Of a stretch of 64,000 nucleotides of DNA, positions 1 through 12,278 are shown one piece after another. Position 1 is the stretch's first letter, and each line of letters opens with the position of its first letter. The stretch is from Phlebiopsis flavidoalba (taxonomy: Eukaryota > Basidiomycota > Agaricomycetes > Polyporales > Phanerochaetaceae). The position numbers and the translations under genes were made by a program. The notes beneath the pieces are model-generated. The model made no database searches, was not told the DNA's origin, and saw only the letters and a program-made list of their open reading frames with translations. The DNA lies in assembly GCA_035772785.1 (NCBI GenBank), contig JAOCPU010000024.1:425663-489662 (forward strand). Reading direction: 5' to 3'.

Positions 1-702
1 TTTGTGTGACTTGAAGAACGACATGATGGGCGGAGTAACGAGTTAGGACATGCGACGCGGTCGCGTGAGCACTTGTTTTTGATTGCGCGTGATGTGATAC
101 GGTCGCCGGATTTCGGATTGTATACAACGGTTCATTAGCTCACCTTAGACATCGCAATGAAATCAGTTCATGGACGTTGAACGTTGGCGTGTCGTGAGCT
201 ATTAAAATCTGATTTTTGCACCTCGCACGAGTGTGTTCTGTCGAATACGACACAAATGTCAATTTAAATTGTAAGCCCCGCCGCGCACTGCGCACCTCCT
301 CGGGCTAATCGACTCAAGCTTTTTGATTTTGAAGTAACAAGTGTATCGAATTTCAGGAAAACCGTACACATGCATGCCCGCGTGTTGAGTGTTGCTGAGT
401 GGAAGTGTTATTAAATATTTCAGGAAGCCCTCGCGCGTCAGACGCGTCATCGACGCGTCGTCTAGCGCCTGCACCGGCTTTGCACCTCGCGTCCCCACAT
501 TCTATCTCAGACCCTCGCCCTCCTCGGCCTTACAAAACCTGCCCCTTTCGACACTCTTCTACTCCTCTGTGCCGCCTTCGTAGAAGCCCTTGCGCACCTT
601 TCTCGCTGCCCGCCTCCACTCTAGGGTTACATACGCTGATCGAACCGGGATTATGTAATCAAAATATTACTGCCCGCGCGCCTTCATGAAATAACTTGCA
701 CC
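1..702. other. Upstream region of GPEWF copy A; no gene seen
   Basis: No convincing coding region. From about 480 to 620 the plus strand is C/T-rich, as is common before basidiomycete genes. A near-palindrome ATTATGTAAT lies at 650-659, 44 nt before the ATG at 703. Short frames on both strands look like chance readings. Confidence 0.5.
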
Positions 703-1359
703 ATGCCACCCTCCAACCCTCGAAAGAAGCAACACGCCGGAGCGAGACGTCTTATTCTGAAACTACTTACGGGACCCGAATGGTTCAAGTTCTACACTAA
801 CGCCCTGAGGTCGAGCGAGGTTCTCCATAAACTCCACACCGTGATACCACTGGCAGTGCCCAAAACCGCGAGCGCATTACGTCTCTATTTTCTGTCTTAC
901 CTCCAAGAGTTCATTGCCACCAAAAACGATGCAGACGAGGGCGCGCTTCATGGCCTGTACGAGGGGCGTCTCCCCCAGAGTCTTGATGAGGACATTGCGC
1001 TAGAAAGAGAACTGTACACGAAGACGTCGTGGCTGGCGATGAAACCCCGGTCAGTGCGCTCTCGGAACATCGTGTTCTACTTATCGAATGGATTGAAGGA
1101 ATATCTAGCGGCGGTGCATCGTGCGCTGTCGGTGGTGATCCAGTACATACGCTGCAGGGCACGTGCAGCCACCTTCGCATTGCGCGGGGAGCGGGCATCC
1201 CTGGGCACGGTACGTTTTGCAGCAGTAGTCGACGCCTTTGGGACATTGTGGCCGACTTCCCGGAGCTCATCCAGTACGACGGGGTGGTCCCCTTTCGATG
1301 ATCCCCCGATGAAGAGATCGAAGACGAAGACGGGGACGACGGGTGCGGGAAGACGCTGA
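703..1359 (+). CDS. GPEWF-family protein of unknown function, copy A (frame-disrupted)
   Basis: I do not recognise this family, but the window holds three copies. Shared blocks are GPEWF (residues ~26-30), an RSSEVLHKLH stretch (RSGEVLRKLH in the others), a block ending LHGLYEGRLPQ and, after a frame change near 1200-1230, LWDIVADFPELIQYDG, followed by an acidic DEE/DED-rich tail. The start at 703 resembles copy C: both begin Met-Pro with serines and a basic cluster. Expected intact length is roughly 200-230 residues. No signal peptide or membrane segment is visible. The middle reads as Leu/Val-rich helical sequence. The blocks read in more than one frame, so either indels or small introns separate them. 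The function cannot be stated. Confidence 0.6.
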   Translation: MPPSNPRKKQHAGARRLILKLLTGPEWFKFYTNALRSSEVLHKLHTVIPLAVPKTASALRLYFLSYLQEFIATKNDADEGALHGLYEGRLPQSLDEDIALERELYTKTSWLAMKPRSVRSRNIVFYLSNGLKEYLAAVHRALSVVIQYIRCRARAATFALRGERASLGTVRFAAVVDAFGTLWPTSRSSSSTTGWSPFDDPPMKRSKTKTGTTGAGRR

Positions 1360-3091
1360 GGACGAGGGCTCTGGCGACGATACACGGAGTACGCCCCCCC
1401 CCCGCAAGGGGCTTTCCAACCTTCCTGGTGTGCCCATACCACGCTATCCATACAAGAAGAGTGCGTGTGACTACTTCCTGCTAGGTGTCACAAAGCTCAC
1501 GCTCTCCACACACTCCAGTGTGGCCGCGCCCCTATACCTGGCCGCCAGCCTAGGCGGCACGTGGCCATGCTCTGCTGGACCTACACTGCGACCCTCGGTG
1601 CCGCAACAACCTCATTACGGCGCAGGCGGCGGTACCTCGCCTCGATCGCGAGTGACTCCCTCGGCGCGTGTGCCTTGTCTCGACGAGGTCTTCGCGCACG
1701 GCGTGCGCCCCGAACGCTGGATAGATTGCTGCCTCGTCGCGCTCCGTGACCGAACTTGCTGAACCACCACCTCTGGGCGCTGCTCAAGGTCATGTAACAT
1801 GCTAGGGTGTCATTCGCGCTTCAGAGCGGCGCGGAAGAAGGTGAAGGACTCCAGTCTGTGCTGTGTTGTGGCGCGGCGCAGTAGAGGCAGATGTGTTGTG
1901 GCGAGGAGGAAGATATGCGGACCGCGTGCATTGAGCATGCGTTCAAACCAGATGGGTGGGGTGTTTTATGCCCGTCGTCCTGGATATTTTCTGATGTTAA
2001 CGGTTTTGCTAGCGCTATGTTTGAATGAGGACATGAGACCGGACGATGCCATCTCACGCTCGCAACAGACTTCTACAAGTTCTACCCCGCCCACCACTCG
2101 TACCTACTACTCTACAAAGCAGTTTCATTGTCCTCGCCCAGAACTCGGACAAGACGGTAGCCAGCCCTTCACTTACTATCGACCAATTAACTGACGATTC
2201 CATCCTAGCATAGCATCCGCTGGATATTCGACTCTACTGACACCATCGCCGCCGAAGAGCACCAAGACATCCGCCGACCCCCTCACCGGACTTCCGCCCC
2301 GACGTCCGGCGCGTGTGCCCGCACGCACCGACGCCATCACGATGCCTCCGCCCCAGCGCGTCCCCAGCGCAGCGACCCGCCGCTCCTAGCTGTGGCGCGC
2401 CCATCTTCGGCCAGATATTGCAGGCGTACGACTGATCGACACGGCCAAGGCGCGCAGCAACCGCCGGCGCCGCCGCAGGGGAAGCGGAAGCCGCGGTCGT
2501 CGCGGAGCTTGGGAGCGAGTGTTGTTGTGCGGATGAGCTATCCTGGTTGCAGCGGCCGATGCATCCCCCCTGCGCATGTGTAAGGGGGTGTGCGAAGGTT
2601 GGGTATTGATTAGTCGAAGTGTCAGAACCAGAAACCCCTGTAGATGCGTCGACGCGTTTTTGGGGTGAGGTGTGGTTGGCTGAAGTTGCTGTGGTTTGTG
2701 AGAGATTGGAGGGAGGTTAGGTACCAGGCACGCAGTCGCATGTCGATCATGTAGGTTGAGACGAAGGGGTGATGACACGACGAAGTTGTGGCTTGAATTT
2801 CTGTCATGCTTAGACTTATCAATTTCCCAAGGAGGTTAATGTCAAATGAGCGTGATTTTTTCCGCGTGCTACAGACACGTTGTTATGTTATTGCACGGTA
2901 TAACCATGTCGTTATACGAGACATGCAGGCACTTTGACCCCATAGTGTTACCCGAACCGATGAAACCGTCGGGCTTATACTTGTGAGGTGAAGGAGTTCC
3001 TGCCCTAATAGAGCAGGACGAGGCTGGTACTGATTACGTAATCAAAGCACTTTGCTTGTGCGCCTAACGTGGTTCAAATATTCCTTCCATC
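1360..3091. other. Region between GPEWF copies A and B; no supported gene
   Basis: Several 60-140-residue frames exist on both strands, all without recognisable motifs and with composition that follows GC content. A Pro/Ser/Arg-rich stretch at about 2220-2580 (plus) could be remnant coding sequence. The segment 1340-1420 probably encodes the acidic tail of copy A. A perfect 14-nt palindrome precedes copy B and is listed separately. Confidence 0.4.
3031..3044. promoter_or_regulatory. Perfect palindrome with TTACGTAA core
   Basis: TGATTACGTAATCA lies about 48 nt before the ATG of GPEWF copy B. TTACGTAA is a known type of bZIP (Yap/CREB-like) binding site. Related sites precede copy A (650-659, one mismatch) and copy C (27859-27868). 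Use as a promoter element is inferred from this repetition. Confidence 0.4.
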
Positions 3092-3280
3092 ATGTCGTCT
3101 TCAAGTTCTCGAACGCAAACGGGCTCAAGCCAGAGCGATGCGAACGAACCGCCAGTCTCTGAGGAAATCACGGGCCCCGAATGGTTTCGCACCAATAGCA
3201 TCAGGTCGGGCGAGGTGCTGCGCAAACTACACCGTGACACAAAAAACGAGCGTCTCAACTTCATATTGTGCCTTCCTTAG
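3092..3280 (+). pseudogene. GPEWF-family copy B, truncated after the first block
   Basis: The frame encodes a Ser-rich start, then GPEWF and RSGEVLRKLHRDT, matching the N-terminal third of copies A and C, and ends in a stop after FILCLP at the position where the others continue into the second block. I could not find the LHGLYEG or WDVVADFPEL blocks in any frame downstream to about 4 kb, so this looks like a genuine truncation and not a simple frameshift. The upstream palindrome is retained. A downstream intron I cannot see might hide the rest. Confidence 0.55.
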
Positions 3281-6200
3281 ACCGGGTAGACATCTCTGTC
3301 CCAAGATCTTCCCAGCTGCTAAACGGAAACTCAGCAAACCCATAGAGACATCCTGGATAAGGTGCAGAGCAGCCCTCACGCGCGCACATGACGCGTCATC
3401 GTTCGCAGCCCTACTGCCACCCATGTCGCGCCTAACACCCCCGCGGGCGTGGACTTCTTGTCTTCGCCCGTCACGACCTCTCACTCCCGGCCTGCAACTT
3501 GTCTCCTCTGGACGCCCTTCCTGCCCGCCAATGGCGCCGACGTGTAAACCCTTCGCGTACCTTCTCGCAGCCTATCCACCAACCACGGATAGATGACCTC
3601 CCTGCAAGTTCCTGCACGCGCTACCTGCTTCTTCTGCACCGCACTTGCGCTTTTGCTCTACGGAGGCACGCCTGACGAGCTTGCTGCACGCGTCTGAAAA
3701 ACGACCCCGTGCGCAGGCCTGCGAGCCAAGCTGCGCGAGCTGGTACAGGCGCAATGAACCTGCGGGCCCCCTGGGTTACGCGTACTTTTTGTTCTCTCTT
3801 GCAGTTCTAAGACGTGGCTTGTCAGAACATGTATTAGTGAAACTATACCCAGCTTGGACAGGCCGCGGCAGGACTCGGCCCGGTCTATGGCCGTTGTTGG
3901 CCTCGAGAGTGAACGGTAGGACCTATTGATCTAAGCGCAGCTGCGGACGTATGTGGAACCGTGGGAGAAATGCATACTGTGACAGTGATTCTGTCCTTGA
4001 TGGACAGCGACACTCACATGTTAAACTCTTTATCGTAGCCCGGTGGATGCTCAACGCGTGCGCTCAAAATCTTCGACGAAACGGCCTGTATGCCCCCACT
4101 GGAGCGGCTGATCGGACCTTAAGAAAGTCGCAAAAGTTGACCGAGACACGGGATCTGGCTTCGAGTCTCCGTGGGTGTGCGCGCCTGGAGGGTATCTAAC
4201 GCTTTAGAAGAGCACACCAACCAATGATGATCCATTAGGAGATGACCTCAATCCGGGCGTGCATGAAAACATGAGGACTATGTCACTGCGTTGACAACTG
4301 CGCATCGGACGGCCATTACACCTACCTTACGTAAGCTTCTTGTAACCACAGTTCTTACCGGCTCTTCCTGGGCCTGTTCGTAACCCACCCTATCTTCGGA
4401 CAGATTGGAGGACTCTTTCAGCCGGACATAGGCTGAGACTTCCGGATGTCGATGGTCGCGCGCGCGAGCCGCGTATTAAAACAAGGCTCCCACTCAAGGC
4501 TGGCCAGACGCCATGAAAAGCTGACAATAGGTAGTTCGCTGTAACGTTCCGGCTGTGAACCGCTTCAATGTTTTGAAACATTAGTATATATAAGTAGGCT
4601 AACTACGGTATTGGCCGAGTAAGTCACTCCATTGTTCCATTCGGTAATAACTGCTATTGTCAGACAAGCTGAGACCCTTGATAAATCGCCTTCAACAACT
4701 ACGGACAAAAGACCAAGTCACCAGCCGGACGAACACACTCGTGTAGTCCAAACAGGACCAGTCGCTTCGCGTCCTTCCTCACAGACGACGTGCAAACACC
4801 GGTGCCCTAATACACCATTACATTATGACACTGGCACGCAAACAGCTTGACTGAGAGACTCGGTCCTCTTGAGACGCAGTAACTTAATAACAGCTCAATG
4901 TGGAGCTGAAGAACCGTGATTGTTAAACACCTAACAGAAAACATAACACATTTCACGGGGAGCTGCGCTCATAGACCCCCGGTAGAGTCCACAATCTCGA
5001 TCGAGTTGTCTAAGCTTAGTCCTAGGTGCGCGACACCCCCCCCCCCCCCGGAAAAATCCACTCTTGTCTAGTCGGTCGCATATTCAAGAAACCTAAAATA
5101 TCTCCCAATTAGATTGCCCCATTAATTGAAAAGCCCAAGAAACAAACATCGACTGTGAGACGCCAATACCCACCACGTTCTGCAACAACTCCAGAACCAT
5201 CCAGTTGAGCACTCACAAATCAACGAAACTATTCTCCCAAACACCGCTGTTGTTTACGAAACCACCTTGCGTGAATCCTTTGTTCAAACGAACCGGGCGA
5301 AGATCGCACCGCGCAGGCCCCAACCGGGCTATAACCGCAACCACAAACCCACCTCCTTTCACACCACAATTGTCAACCACCAATTCTTGGTATTAAAAAA
5401 TCGAGAAGAAGTAAACGCAACGAAATGTTCATAGGAGACGACGATCGCGGTCAGCGGCCACACGCTGCGCCGCGAGCGATCTCCTCGCGGCCCGTATGGA
5501 GTACAGAATGTAATACCCGCCCCCCAGCGGACTCCCTCGCGAGCTTGGTTGACATTCAATAGCTCTCAGGGGACGGCACCACGCTTGCGAGGACCTAGAG
5601 GCTGAAGGACTCATGTCGCGAATACTACGTTCGGGGATCCAGAAACCCCAGAGGACTGTGTGGATTTGATCGGTAAATATGGGGGGAGGCCATGATGAGC
5701 CAGATAGGAAGGGTTGCCTCCAGTGGGCTTTGATGAGTACCTCGCACCGTAGACGGTGTGGCCCACGGGACGAGATCGGATGTAGGCCTAGGCGATTCCT
5801 GTTGGCGATTACTGTGATGTGGCGGGCCACTTACGGGTCGAGTTGTGGCCCGAATAATGAGAGTATCGATATGCGTTACGCTGTAGAAGTAAACCATGAC
5901 GATATTATCCAAATTTCATTGTGGCTAGTCACATGTGTTCGCAACTAGGGGGCTAGTAATACATAGGATCAGTCATGAACGTATATGCAACATAAAACTC
6001 ACCAGCTCGAAATATCAGCCGGGAATACACACTCCCGGGATTGGTTTCAAGCATTGCAATCCATTTCTATCTATCCAACTATGCTAGATACACCCGGCCA
6101 GCACCGGCACGACAAAGATCCAAATCATAAGATGACAAACCCAGCTGGGACGATTCACAGATCAAAAACATAACATGAAAAGACGTAACAGAAAAGGACA

Positions 6201-6711
6201 GGAGGGAGAAAAGGAGGAGAAAACGGGGCGGCGGGGAGATGAGCATGTCGTGACATAGACGGTATAAAGGCGGGTTTAGATGTCCGAGCATATAAAACGT
6301 ATCGGGGAGCAGGAAGAGATGAAAACATGGTGCTTACAAAAAAACAACATATCGACGGGGCGGGGGCATGGCGGGGCCGAGAGAGATAACAGAGTGAAAG
6401 CGCGAGTCGCGTAGACAGAATAGTACAACGATAAGGATATTGGGATGGGGGGCGTAGCGTAGCGATGATGGTGTAATAGCGTGGGTGTGTCTTGTGGTTT
6501 GTGAGTGTGTCTGGTGAGATGGGAGTGTATGGGAATGCTGAGATGTGCGATGGGGGGCCAAAGCGGGGCGTGCGCGAAGGACTGGGTACAGGGTGAGGAT
6601 CACAAAGCGAGGGACGAGTTGACGAGTTGACGACGAGTGGTGGAGACGGGTGACGAGTGACCGGGAAACTGGAGGACGAGCGACGGGAGGAGGCGTGCGG
6701 CAGCTACCGTC
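3281..6711. other. Long stretch without a supported gene
   Basis: Only short frames without recognisable motifs. A TATATATAA run lies at 4585-4593 with no convincing gene after it. TTACGTAA occurs near 4329. A run of 14 C lies at 5036-5049. The part from 6300 to 6700 is the 3' flank of the Cdh1 gene, whose last frame has no early stop there, so part of it may be untranslated exon. Confidence 0.45.
5036..5049. repeat. C14 homopolymer
   Basis: Fourteen consecutive C on the plus strand in apparently noncoding sequence. It is one of several long G/C runs in the window. Confidence 0.9.
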
Positions 6712-8619
6712 ATTAAGGCGGCCGTAATCGAGACGGACTTTCTTTCGGGAGCGGCTGTTGTCTTTCTTGGGGAACGCGTCCAGAACCGTAAGTGTCTCGT
6801 CCCTGCACCAGTTACTATTGTCTCGCCATCCGGGTTCATCGCCAGATATAGTACACGATGCGATTGCTTGTGGCCAGTCAATGATGCAACCATGTCGAGT
6901 GATGGGTATTTCCATATGCATATTTGATTTTGGGCCGTGGTAGATGAGAAAACCGTGCGTAGATACCAGTTCATGGGATGTGAGAGACCACGTCAGATTA
7001 CAGACCTATGCAGTCTGTTAGTAAACACCCTGTCGACGTGGTAAACTGGTAACACACCTGACTGCCCGTATCAAGCTCATTCAACATGGTTCCCGTAAAT
7101 ACATTCCAAAAGCGAATGTGCTTGTCGGCGGTACCACCGCCAGGTCTAGCTAGTATTCCACTGACATGGGGGTCCCAAGCTAGTGCCTTGACCGCCGCAG
7201 TATGTTCATGGAACTTCCACACTGGCACATCGCTTGCGTCTTCTGCTGCAGTATTATAGCCACTGCTGCCTGCGTCCACTGCGGGACTGGCCCGCATTCC
7301 CGGCCGCTTTGATCCTCGCAGATCCATATACAAACCTTGTTATCATTACCGCCCACTCGCCAGACAAAGCGGACTGTTGACGCCCCTCCGTGTTCCAGCG
7401 GAGCCCACAGACTTCTTGCTTGATGGGGACCCTAACGGAACTTTCTTAAACGGTTTTACCGTTCCTTCCCGGACATCGCCCCGCGGTGGCAAATGGTCCG
7501 GTCCCGCGAACCCGAGCTCAAGATGTGCGAGTTCCAAGATAACGCGCCTATTCGGTTAGAATGCGCCTGACTGTATGTTCAGTCTGCCGTTGAAGTGTAT
7601 TCGCATCGTATATTGTGGGGGGGGGGGGGGGGGGGGGGGGGGAGAAAGAAATAAAATGTGCAGTTTTACCAGAGAGGGTCCCTACAGCCAGTGTGGTACC
7701 CTTATTGTGGGCCTAGTCAGCCAACGGTGTTTTCCGCATAATATATGTAACCGCACTCACCCTCTCCACCCATGACAACGAGCGGACCGTGTCGTTCGAG
7801 TCTCCGAGGGTCGCATAGCTTCGATACTGGCGGGCTGCTGTGTGGGCAGTCCACAGATATACACACGCTCCCAGTCCTACTCCAAGCACATTCGTGTTCG
7901 ACACGGTAGACCAAGTTGAGATAAAAGTCGTCTGCGAGAATCCGGAGCATCCAGAACGCGATACGGTGTCTTGCACACGCTCCGTAGTTTTTCGTCTTGG
8001 GCTATTCGAGACAGTGACGTTTGGCGACTCTCCGCGCGTACTGGGCTGATCGAATAGGCCTCATCGTTGGTTGTGTATCCAGCCCGTCGATTGGGGGTTG
8101 CGGGGTTTGACCTGGTGGTGAGTTGTGAGGCGAATAGTCGCCGTCTGGTAGGTGTTGTGGGCATGGTTGGTTATGGTTGACGGTCTGACAGGGGAGACGG
8201 CCCGCGGCGGGGGAAGGTGGCGTCCACCTCAGACTGTAAGATGGACGCGAAGATGGTGTTGGCCTGCTCCCTCTGTGCGTCGGACTCGGTGTCGGTATTA
8301 TTCGAGCCTTCGACGGTGTAAAAGGAGGTCATTTCCTCCTTGAGTTGATAAAGACGTCCGTAATGATCTCTCCCGTGGCTCGGATTGGGACGAAATCGGT
8401 CGCCCGTAATGATTTGGACCAGAGCCCGTATCCACGAGCCACAGCCATCGCTCGCTGTCTCATATGCGCATCAAAGCCTGGAGTTGACGGTGTGATGGAT
8501 GGATTGTGGGAACAGAATAGGTTCGTGGCCTTGTCCGCCGACCGCGTTCTTCCTCATTTTCCTGAGTATGGGAGGCGCGAAGCCGTTTGCCCAAATGGCG
8601 AATGCTTTAGGCCAGACAT
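6712..8619 (-). CDS. Cdh1 / Fizzy-related activator of the anaphase-promoting complex
   Basis: Cdh1-type WD40 proteins bind the APC/C and recruit substrates in late mitosis and G1. Read from 8619: a start MSGLK, then the C-box DRFVPIR at about 8400 (one inserted base), a region with SPVRAESRQ, then CKTPYRVLDAP leading to DDFYLNLV, all typical of the family. WD repeats follow: a VGLGACVYLWTAHTA block, AHSNRIGALSWN with SHILSSGSRDR, LASGGNDNKVCIWD at about 7330-7375, FHEHTAAVKALAWDPH, GGGTADKHIRFWNVFTG with DTGSQVC, and last QNQICIWKYPSLDMVASLTG and RVLYLAMNPDGETIVTGAG. The ending near RLDYGRL fits the C-terminus, but the usual Ile-Arg tail is not visible. At least six frame breaks occur, some compensating each other within 30 nt. 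A G26 run falls inside the gene. The C-box and the SPVRAES region favour Cdh1 over Cdc20. Confidence 0.85.
7617..7642. repeat. G26 homopolymer inside the Cdh1 gene
   Basis: Twenty-six consecutive G on the plus strand, between the first and second recognisable WD blocks of the minus-strand Cdh1 gene. It falls where the protein should continue from a GTLSGK-like segment to AHSNRIG, so it is either intronic or a sequence artefact. Confidence 0.9.
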
Positions 8620-10506
8620 GACGCTGATCGTGTAAAATGTGTTCGTAGAGGATGCTATAAGCGCGTTCGTTACATTGTGGTTGGATTGTGGACGGAGGTT
8701 AGAAACTTCTACTGGGGAGTAGTGAAGGGCTGGCGACCAGGATGGGGGAGGAGGACAAGTTCGCGTCCAACTTTAACGAGCGGCTGGCCATCGCGTCGCG
8801 TGTTACGTAAAGCTGGTTCATCCGATTAGTGATCTTGACCACCCCCCGATCTGCGTTTCTCCGTCGTCCGAGTTCATATTCCGACGTCGAGAACAGTGGT
8901 ACGATCGCTAACCAATTGCAGCCCCGCTACAGACCCAGCTAGACCCCACTTTGACCTTCGGCCACCAACTTTGGCCACAACCAACCCTTTGGCCACCGTG
9001 GCCGTCACAAGTATTATTCAGATTTAGCACTTTCAGCACTGCCTCAACCACGAGTCCGCTGTGATTCATTCGACAACGCCATTCTATTGTCCGCTGCGCT
9101 TGCCTCAAACAGATGTAGACCCTCAAGGTTTCAACCATAAATGGCTTCACGGCCATGTGGAGCCAATTACGGGCAAGGGATGAGTTCCAGAGTCATAGAT
9201 TAAGCAGAGCCCGCAGTGCGTATCCTTCCCTACATTCTACTCATCACAGAGACCAGATTATGAACTTTTTATAGTTGGTATACTGTCACGTCCGAAAGGT
9301 TTACTTTTTCTCGGCCAGCCAGGGGCCATGTGTGGGTGCGCAAAGTGTGTAAAACATGTGCCCTCCTATACTTCCTACCTCTTGGCACGGAAGTGCTTGT
9401 TCAATTGTTGTCAATGGGGAGTCGTTGGTGCGAATCGCGAACAGAGTACAGGTCACGTCCTCTCGAGCTGCAAGGGTTCAACCATCTTCCACGGCAAACC
9501 GTCCGCGGCACACAAAAAGGCGATGAATTGTTCACCTGGAGCATACCAACTAGCGTCAAACGCCGTTACAATGGCTTGACGGTACGTTGGTTCCGTAACT
9601 GCTGATTTTCGACGACAAGTAGCCGGGCACAATTAGACAATCATTTCCGAGCAGGCCAGTCCTACGCCACATCTGACCCATCGGTGCCATGCGATAACGA
9701 GTTATAGTACGTAGCCCTTGTGCTCGCACATATTTGTCTCAGACGCAAGCAGTACTGACTATGACCCAGGTCGACTGTCAAAGTATATTTGGAAGCCAAG
9801 GGGAACATCATCAAACTTGTTGCTGTGGCCAACGACGTGAACTTGGCTGCTTATTCACCAATCTGTGCGCCAGTGATTTTTAGACGCTTCGTTTCACTGG
9901 GAGTCACAAAATTTCTTATTGCCGATACAATCGGGCAACGTGATCACTGCCGCGTCACTCCAATGCCGGGCCATGAAGGTTGTATTACTGTTTGCGTAGT
10001 TGTACGTTGATAATGCGCTCCGCACCCAATTCATATATTCTTACACTAATTTTCAGTGCATTTAGGTACCAAATGTCCACGAGGAAAATCTTAGTGGTGT
10101 TACTCTATCGACGATTTTAGAAGGGGAAAAATATCAATGTTATCATGGACATTATCGACGCGCATGAAGTCAAGGTCAATCCTTTGTACATTGCTACGCC
10201 AGAGCACGGCTGTACTCCTGACGTGTCGCGTTTTTCCATCCGCGACGCGTTGCTCTGTCAGCTTGAGACCCTCCCTGCCTGAGTCATCGGCGCCCCTGAG
10301 CTGAGTAAGCCAACTTCTTCGCCCACCCTTGCAGACAATCAATGTATCCTGTGTGGTGCAATGCCGCAGCTCTTCGCATCAAAATCGCCAAACGGGCCCA
10401 TGCGTAGTCTTCTTACATGTCGGAGCGCATCGGCAGAGTACGCGTACGCTGACCACGACTGTTGGAGCAGCTCATCGAACGGGCAATTTCCCCGCCTCCG
10501 GTCGCA
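8620..10506. other. Intergenic stretch between Cdh1 and the first SDR; no supported gene
   Basis: Divergent flank between the minus-strand Cdh1 gene and the plus-strand SDR genes. Frames of 70-90 residues exist on both strands (for example plus 9330-9605 and 9789-10010, minus 8908-9156), with no motif I recognise and no clear splice partners. TTACGTAA occurs near 8806. Just before the first SDR start is a short CA-rich run (10540-10575) likely to be 5' untranslated sequence. Confidence 0.45.
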
Positions 10507-10513
10507 TATATAA
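10507..10513 (+). promoter_or_regulatory. TATA box of first SDR gene
   Basis: TATATAA, 84 nt before the ATG at 10591. It is preceded by CCGGTCGC, which also precedes the TATA box of the second SDR gene. Confidence 0.7.
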
Positions 10514-10590
10514 GGACAATGAGCTCGACGTTGCAAGCCTCACAAACCTCACAGACACCACAAACACCACAAAACGCCCACTAGACTACC

Positions 10591-11575
10591 ATGAACGACT
10601 TCGGAGGTGAGCAAAAATTCATGATTATTGACATGTTCAAGTTGCTGATCGCAATGGCAAGTTAACGCCTATGTGTCCACCGCAAGACACGATACCTACC
10701 CAGCCATCGACCCACTCAAGGCCAACCTGAGTGGAAAGGTGGTCCTCATCACTGGAGCCTCTCGCGGCATTGGAAAAGCCACCGCGATTGCTATGGCTCA
10801 GGCGGGGCGTCGCCGGCCTGGTCCTCTTGGCCCGGTCAGACCTGTCTGCAGTCAAGGCAGAGGTCCTCGCTGCAAAGCGAGCCGGCCAGACTCTAGAGGT
10901 CGTCACCGCCGCTGTCGACGTCGCCAACCACGACCAGATTGTCGCCGCCGTCAAGACGACTGAGGAAGTATTCGGCAGGCTGGACATCGTCATCAACAAC
11001 GCCGGATACCTTCCCAAGACTAGCTTGGTTGTGGACAGCGAGCCCGCCGACTGGTGGCACACCTGGGACGTCAACCTCAAGGGAACGTACCTCCTCACCC
11101 AGGCGACGCTTCCTCTGCTCATCAAGTCCGATGGCGACAAGACGATCATTAACGTCAGCAGCGCAGCAGCCACGGCAATCATCCCTACCTTCTCTTCTTA
11201 TGCGGTACGTCGTGTCAACACCGGAGTAGGGTCTTCAGCTAATCTAAAATGACTACCCATAGACGTCCAAACTTGCGCTTCTGCGATTCTCGGAGCATGT
11301 TTGCTGCGGAGTACGGGGTTCAGGGCGTCGTGATGTACTCCATCCATCCGGGCTCTATCGAGACAGAGATGGCAAACGGAGTACCCGAAGACTTCCGCAA
11401 ATACCTCATTGACACACTCGCACTTCCCGCACATACTCTCGTCTGGCTTTCCCAGGAGCGCCGCGAGTGGCTTTCGGGTCGTTACGTCGACTGCACGTGG
11501 GATATGGAGGAGTTCTTGACGAAGAAGGAGGATGTCATTGAAGGAGATAAGCTGAAGGCTAGGATAACGGTCTAG
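10591..11575 (+). CDS. Short-chain dehydrogenase/reductase, tandem copy 1
   Basis: Classical SDR, an NAD(P)-dependent oxidoreductase of unknown substrate. Exon 1 is only 16 nt (MNDFG plus one base, 10591-10606). Intron 1 is 10607-10661. Exon 2 encodes GKVVLITGASRGIGKATA (cofactor motif TGxxxGIG), then VINNAG and the serine region TIINVSS. Intron 2 (11205-11262) splits SYA from TSK, so the catalytic YxxxK is rebuilt by splicing. Exon 3 encodes SIHPGSIETEM and CTWDMEEFLTKKEDV, ending at a TAG. Length is about 290 residues, as usual for the family. Two indels are visible: an extra G near 10803 after MAQAG, and one base near 11300 before AEYG. Neighbouring copies 2 and 3 share exon structure, pointing to tandem duplication. 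Confidence 0.85.
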
Positions 11576-12231
11576 ACCAGCTGTAGAAGGGGACACGATC
11601 GGTAAGTCGACTATATCACTTATTCTGTGACTCGTTATTGATTAATCGCAGCACTCATTCTTGGTTGAATCAACATTCGTAGTGAAAGCACCTTGAAATA
11701 GACGGTTGAACCTTATACACGCAATTTAATGAGATCCTCGATATGAATGTGTGCTTAGCTATGCGAATAGGCATTGTCTTGCCCCGTCAACTCTTCGTGA
11801 GCGCCCGAATTTTTTCTCTCCCATTGAGAAAGATCAAGACACACTAGTGATCTAAGAATCTCACGTTCACACCAGACTACGGTATTGGACTTTTCGTTTT
11901 ATAGAATAAAAAAATAATCAGCGACAACAATGTCTCAGGCCCCAGTTTCGAGACACTTCGCCTGTACGTATTTGATTCTCAGTCTTAGTCGGTCGTGTGA
12001 CGATGTCTCACGTCTTGACACAATCCAGAGACAACATCACGATATTCTCGTACGCGCTGATCGTGGATCCAAGTATGTCTTTGTTTTTTGGACTCTACGC
12101 ATCAGGGTTGACCGTGCACATAGGGAGGAATCTGCTACAGAAATGCACCGGAAGCACATTCACACCACCATCGCGGCTTCTACGGCGGGTCGCTCGGCGG
12201 GACGAACTCCTCGCGCCCGGTCGCGGTCGCG
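11576..12231. other. Spacer between SDR copies 1 and 2
   Basis: AT-richer spacer holding the 3' flank of copy 1 and the promoter of copy 2. Plus-strand frames at 11930-12269 show no known motif and run into the TATA region, so I regard them as chance. Confidence 0.5.
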
Positions 12232-12238
12232 TATATAA
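12232..12238 (+). promoter_or_regulatory. TATA box of second SDR gene
   Basis: TATATAA, 47 nt before the ATG at 12279, preceded by CCGGTCGCGGTCGC, an extended form of the element before copy 1. Confidence 0.7.
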
Positions 12239-12278
12239 AGGCGCGGATGCAAGTCCGCCTGTCTCATAGACACTTACG

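Noticed and set aside
4585..4593. TATATATAA as a promoter for a gene near 4.6-4.9 kb
   Set aside because: No coding sequence with motifs or splice structure follows it.
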